Origin: an uncultured Mollicutes bacterium
GTDB taxonomy: Bacteria > Bacillota_I > Bacilli_A > MAG-NZ
Reading direction: 5' to 3'
Length of the DNA: 5,628 nt
NCBI GenBank assembly: GCA_913064935.1
Contig: CAJYBF010000078.1
Span: forward strand, 1-5,628
The notes below the pieces were generated by a model, which did not search any database, was not told the DNA's origin, and saw nothing but the letters and a program-made list of their open reading frames with translations. The stretch's first letter is position 1, and the number at the start of each line of letters is the position of its first letter. Positions 5,384-5,628 of this stretch are shown piece after piece. Both the position numbers and the translations under genes were made by a program.

Positions 5384-5628
5384 TTAGTTTCTTCTTTTTC
5401 AAACACAATAAACTCTGAATGTTTATTTACTATTTGCATATTAAAAACTTTTAGCTCTGTATAATTCTGAGACGGAATTTTTGCCGTATTTATTTTCCAT
5501 TGAGATTCAACACTTAACTTATTAACATTAACAGAAACTTTAAACATATATACTCCATAATTATTTGGAAGCTCAATCCCAAAATTTTCTGGAAATGAGG
5601 TAACCGTAAAACCATCAGGTATTGTTAT
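5368..5628 (-). CDS. C-terminal fragment of a DUF3857/DUF3858-like (transglutaminase-associated) protein
   Basis: From the right window edge an uninterrupted frame of 86 codons runs to TAA at 5370-5368; the start lies outside. The sequence (IPDGFTVTSFPENFGIELP, a strand with FKVSVNVNKLSVESQWKI, then IPSQNYTELKVFNMQIVNK and a final FIVFEKEE) resembles the beta-rich domain at the end of DUF3857-transglutaminase-DUF3858 proteins: the 'P-G-F/Y-x-V-x-x-x-P-E-N' opening and the 'I-P-x-x-x-Y-x-E-L-K-x-F' helix near the end. The role of these proteins is poorly known, and they are often exported. The assignment rests on pattern memory from a short piece, so it is tentative. The end overlaps the open frame of truncated rsmB by about 16 bases in another frame. 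This gene is not part of the conserved rsmB neighbourhood, where fmt normally precedes rsmB. Confidence 0.55.
   Translation of the reverse strand: MTIPDGFTVTSFPENFGIELPNNYGVYMFKVSVNVNKLSVESQWKINTAKIPSQNYTELKVFNMQIVNKHSEFIVFEKEETKTEVL

Noticed and set aside
1..5628. CRISPR array, tRNA/rRNA gene, insertion sequence or riboswitch
   Set aside because: I saw no spaced repeats, tRNA-like cloverleaf, transposase motifs with terminal inverted repeats, or conserved riboswitch core in any non-coding stretch; the thiN gene has no TPP riboswitch because it lies inside the operon.

Overview
The window comes from an AT-rich genome of the Bacillota type, most likely the Bacilli / Mollicutes-related branch. 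This rests on gene order. Reading the minus strand from right to left, rsmB, rlmN, rsgA, rpe and thiN follow one another, then comes rpmB on the opposite strand, then fakA (yloV) on the minus strand again. This is the Bacillus subtilis rsmB-rlmN-prpC-prkC-rsgA-rpe-thiN-spoVM-rpmB-yloU-yloV neighbourhood, including the inverted rpmB, but without prpC/prkC, spoVM and yloU. All five tryptophans visible in the minus-strand proteins are encoded by TGG, and TGA sits at the natural ends of rsmB and rpe. The standard bacterial code is therefore more likely than the Mycoplasma code, though the window alone does not prove it.

Layout. Positions 1-1164 (minus) hold fakA, cut by the window edge. Positions 1165-1346 are a divergent promoter region with a good sigma-A-type promoter for each side. 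Positions 1347-1547 (plus) are rpmB, followed by a strong terminator and a second GAAA-loop terminator. Positions 1691-5628 (minus) are a tightly packed run: thiN, rpe, rsgA, rlmN, a 5'-truncated rsmB, and the C-terminal end of a DUF3857/DUF3858-type protein. Junctions are ATGA overlaps (rpe/thiN, rsmB/rlmN) or a 3-base gap (rlmN/rsgA), so translation looks coupled.

The genes serve ribosome assembly and modification (RsmB, RlmN, RsgA, L28), central carbon metabolism (Rpe), thiamine pyrophosphate formation (ThiN) and fatty-acid activation (FakA).

The unusual feature is damage or recoding in the minus-strand run. In rsgA a TGA stands exactly where the fourth zinc-binding Cys is expected, and 32 well-conserved codons continue in frame to a TAA 14 bases before rpe. 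In thiN a TAG interrupts the gene just before its conserved C-terminal strand region, and 28 family-like codons continue to a second TAG. The rsmB frame begins abruptly just before 'DEASQLVARAL', lacks the NusB-like N-terminal half, has no ATG/GTG/TTG before the SAM-binding motif, and is fused out of frame to the end of an unrelated gene. Early pseudogenisation, an assembly or sequencing artefact, and stop-codon readthrough are all open explanations.
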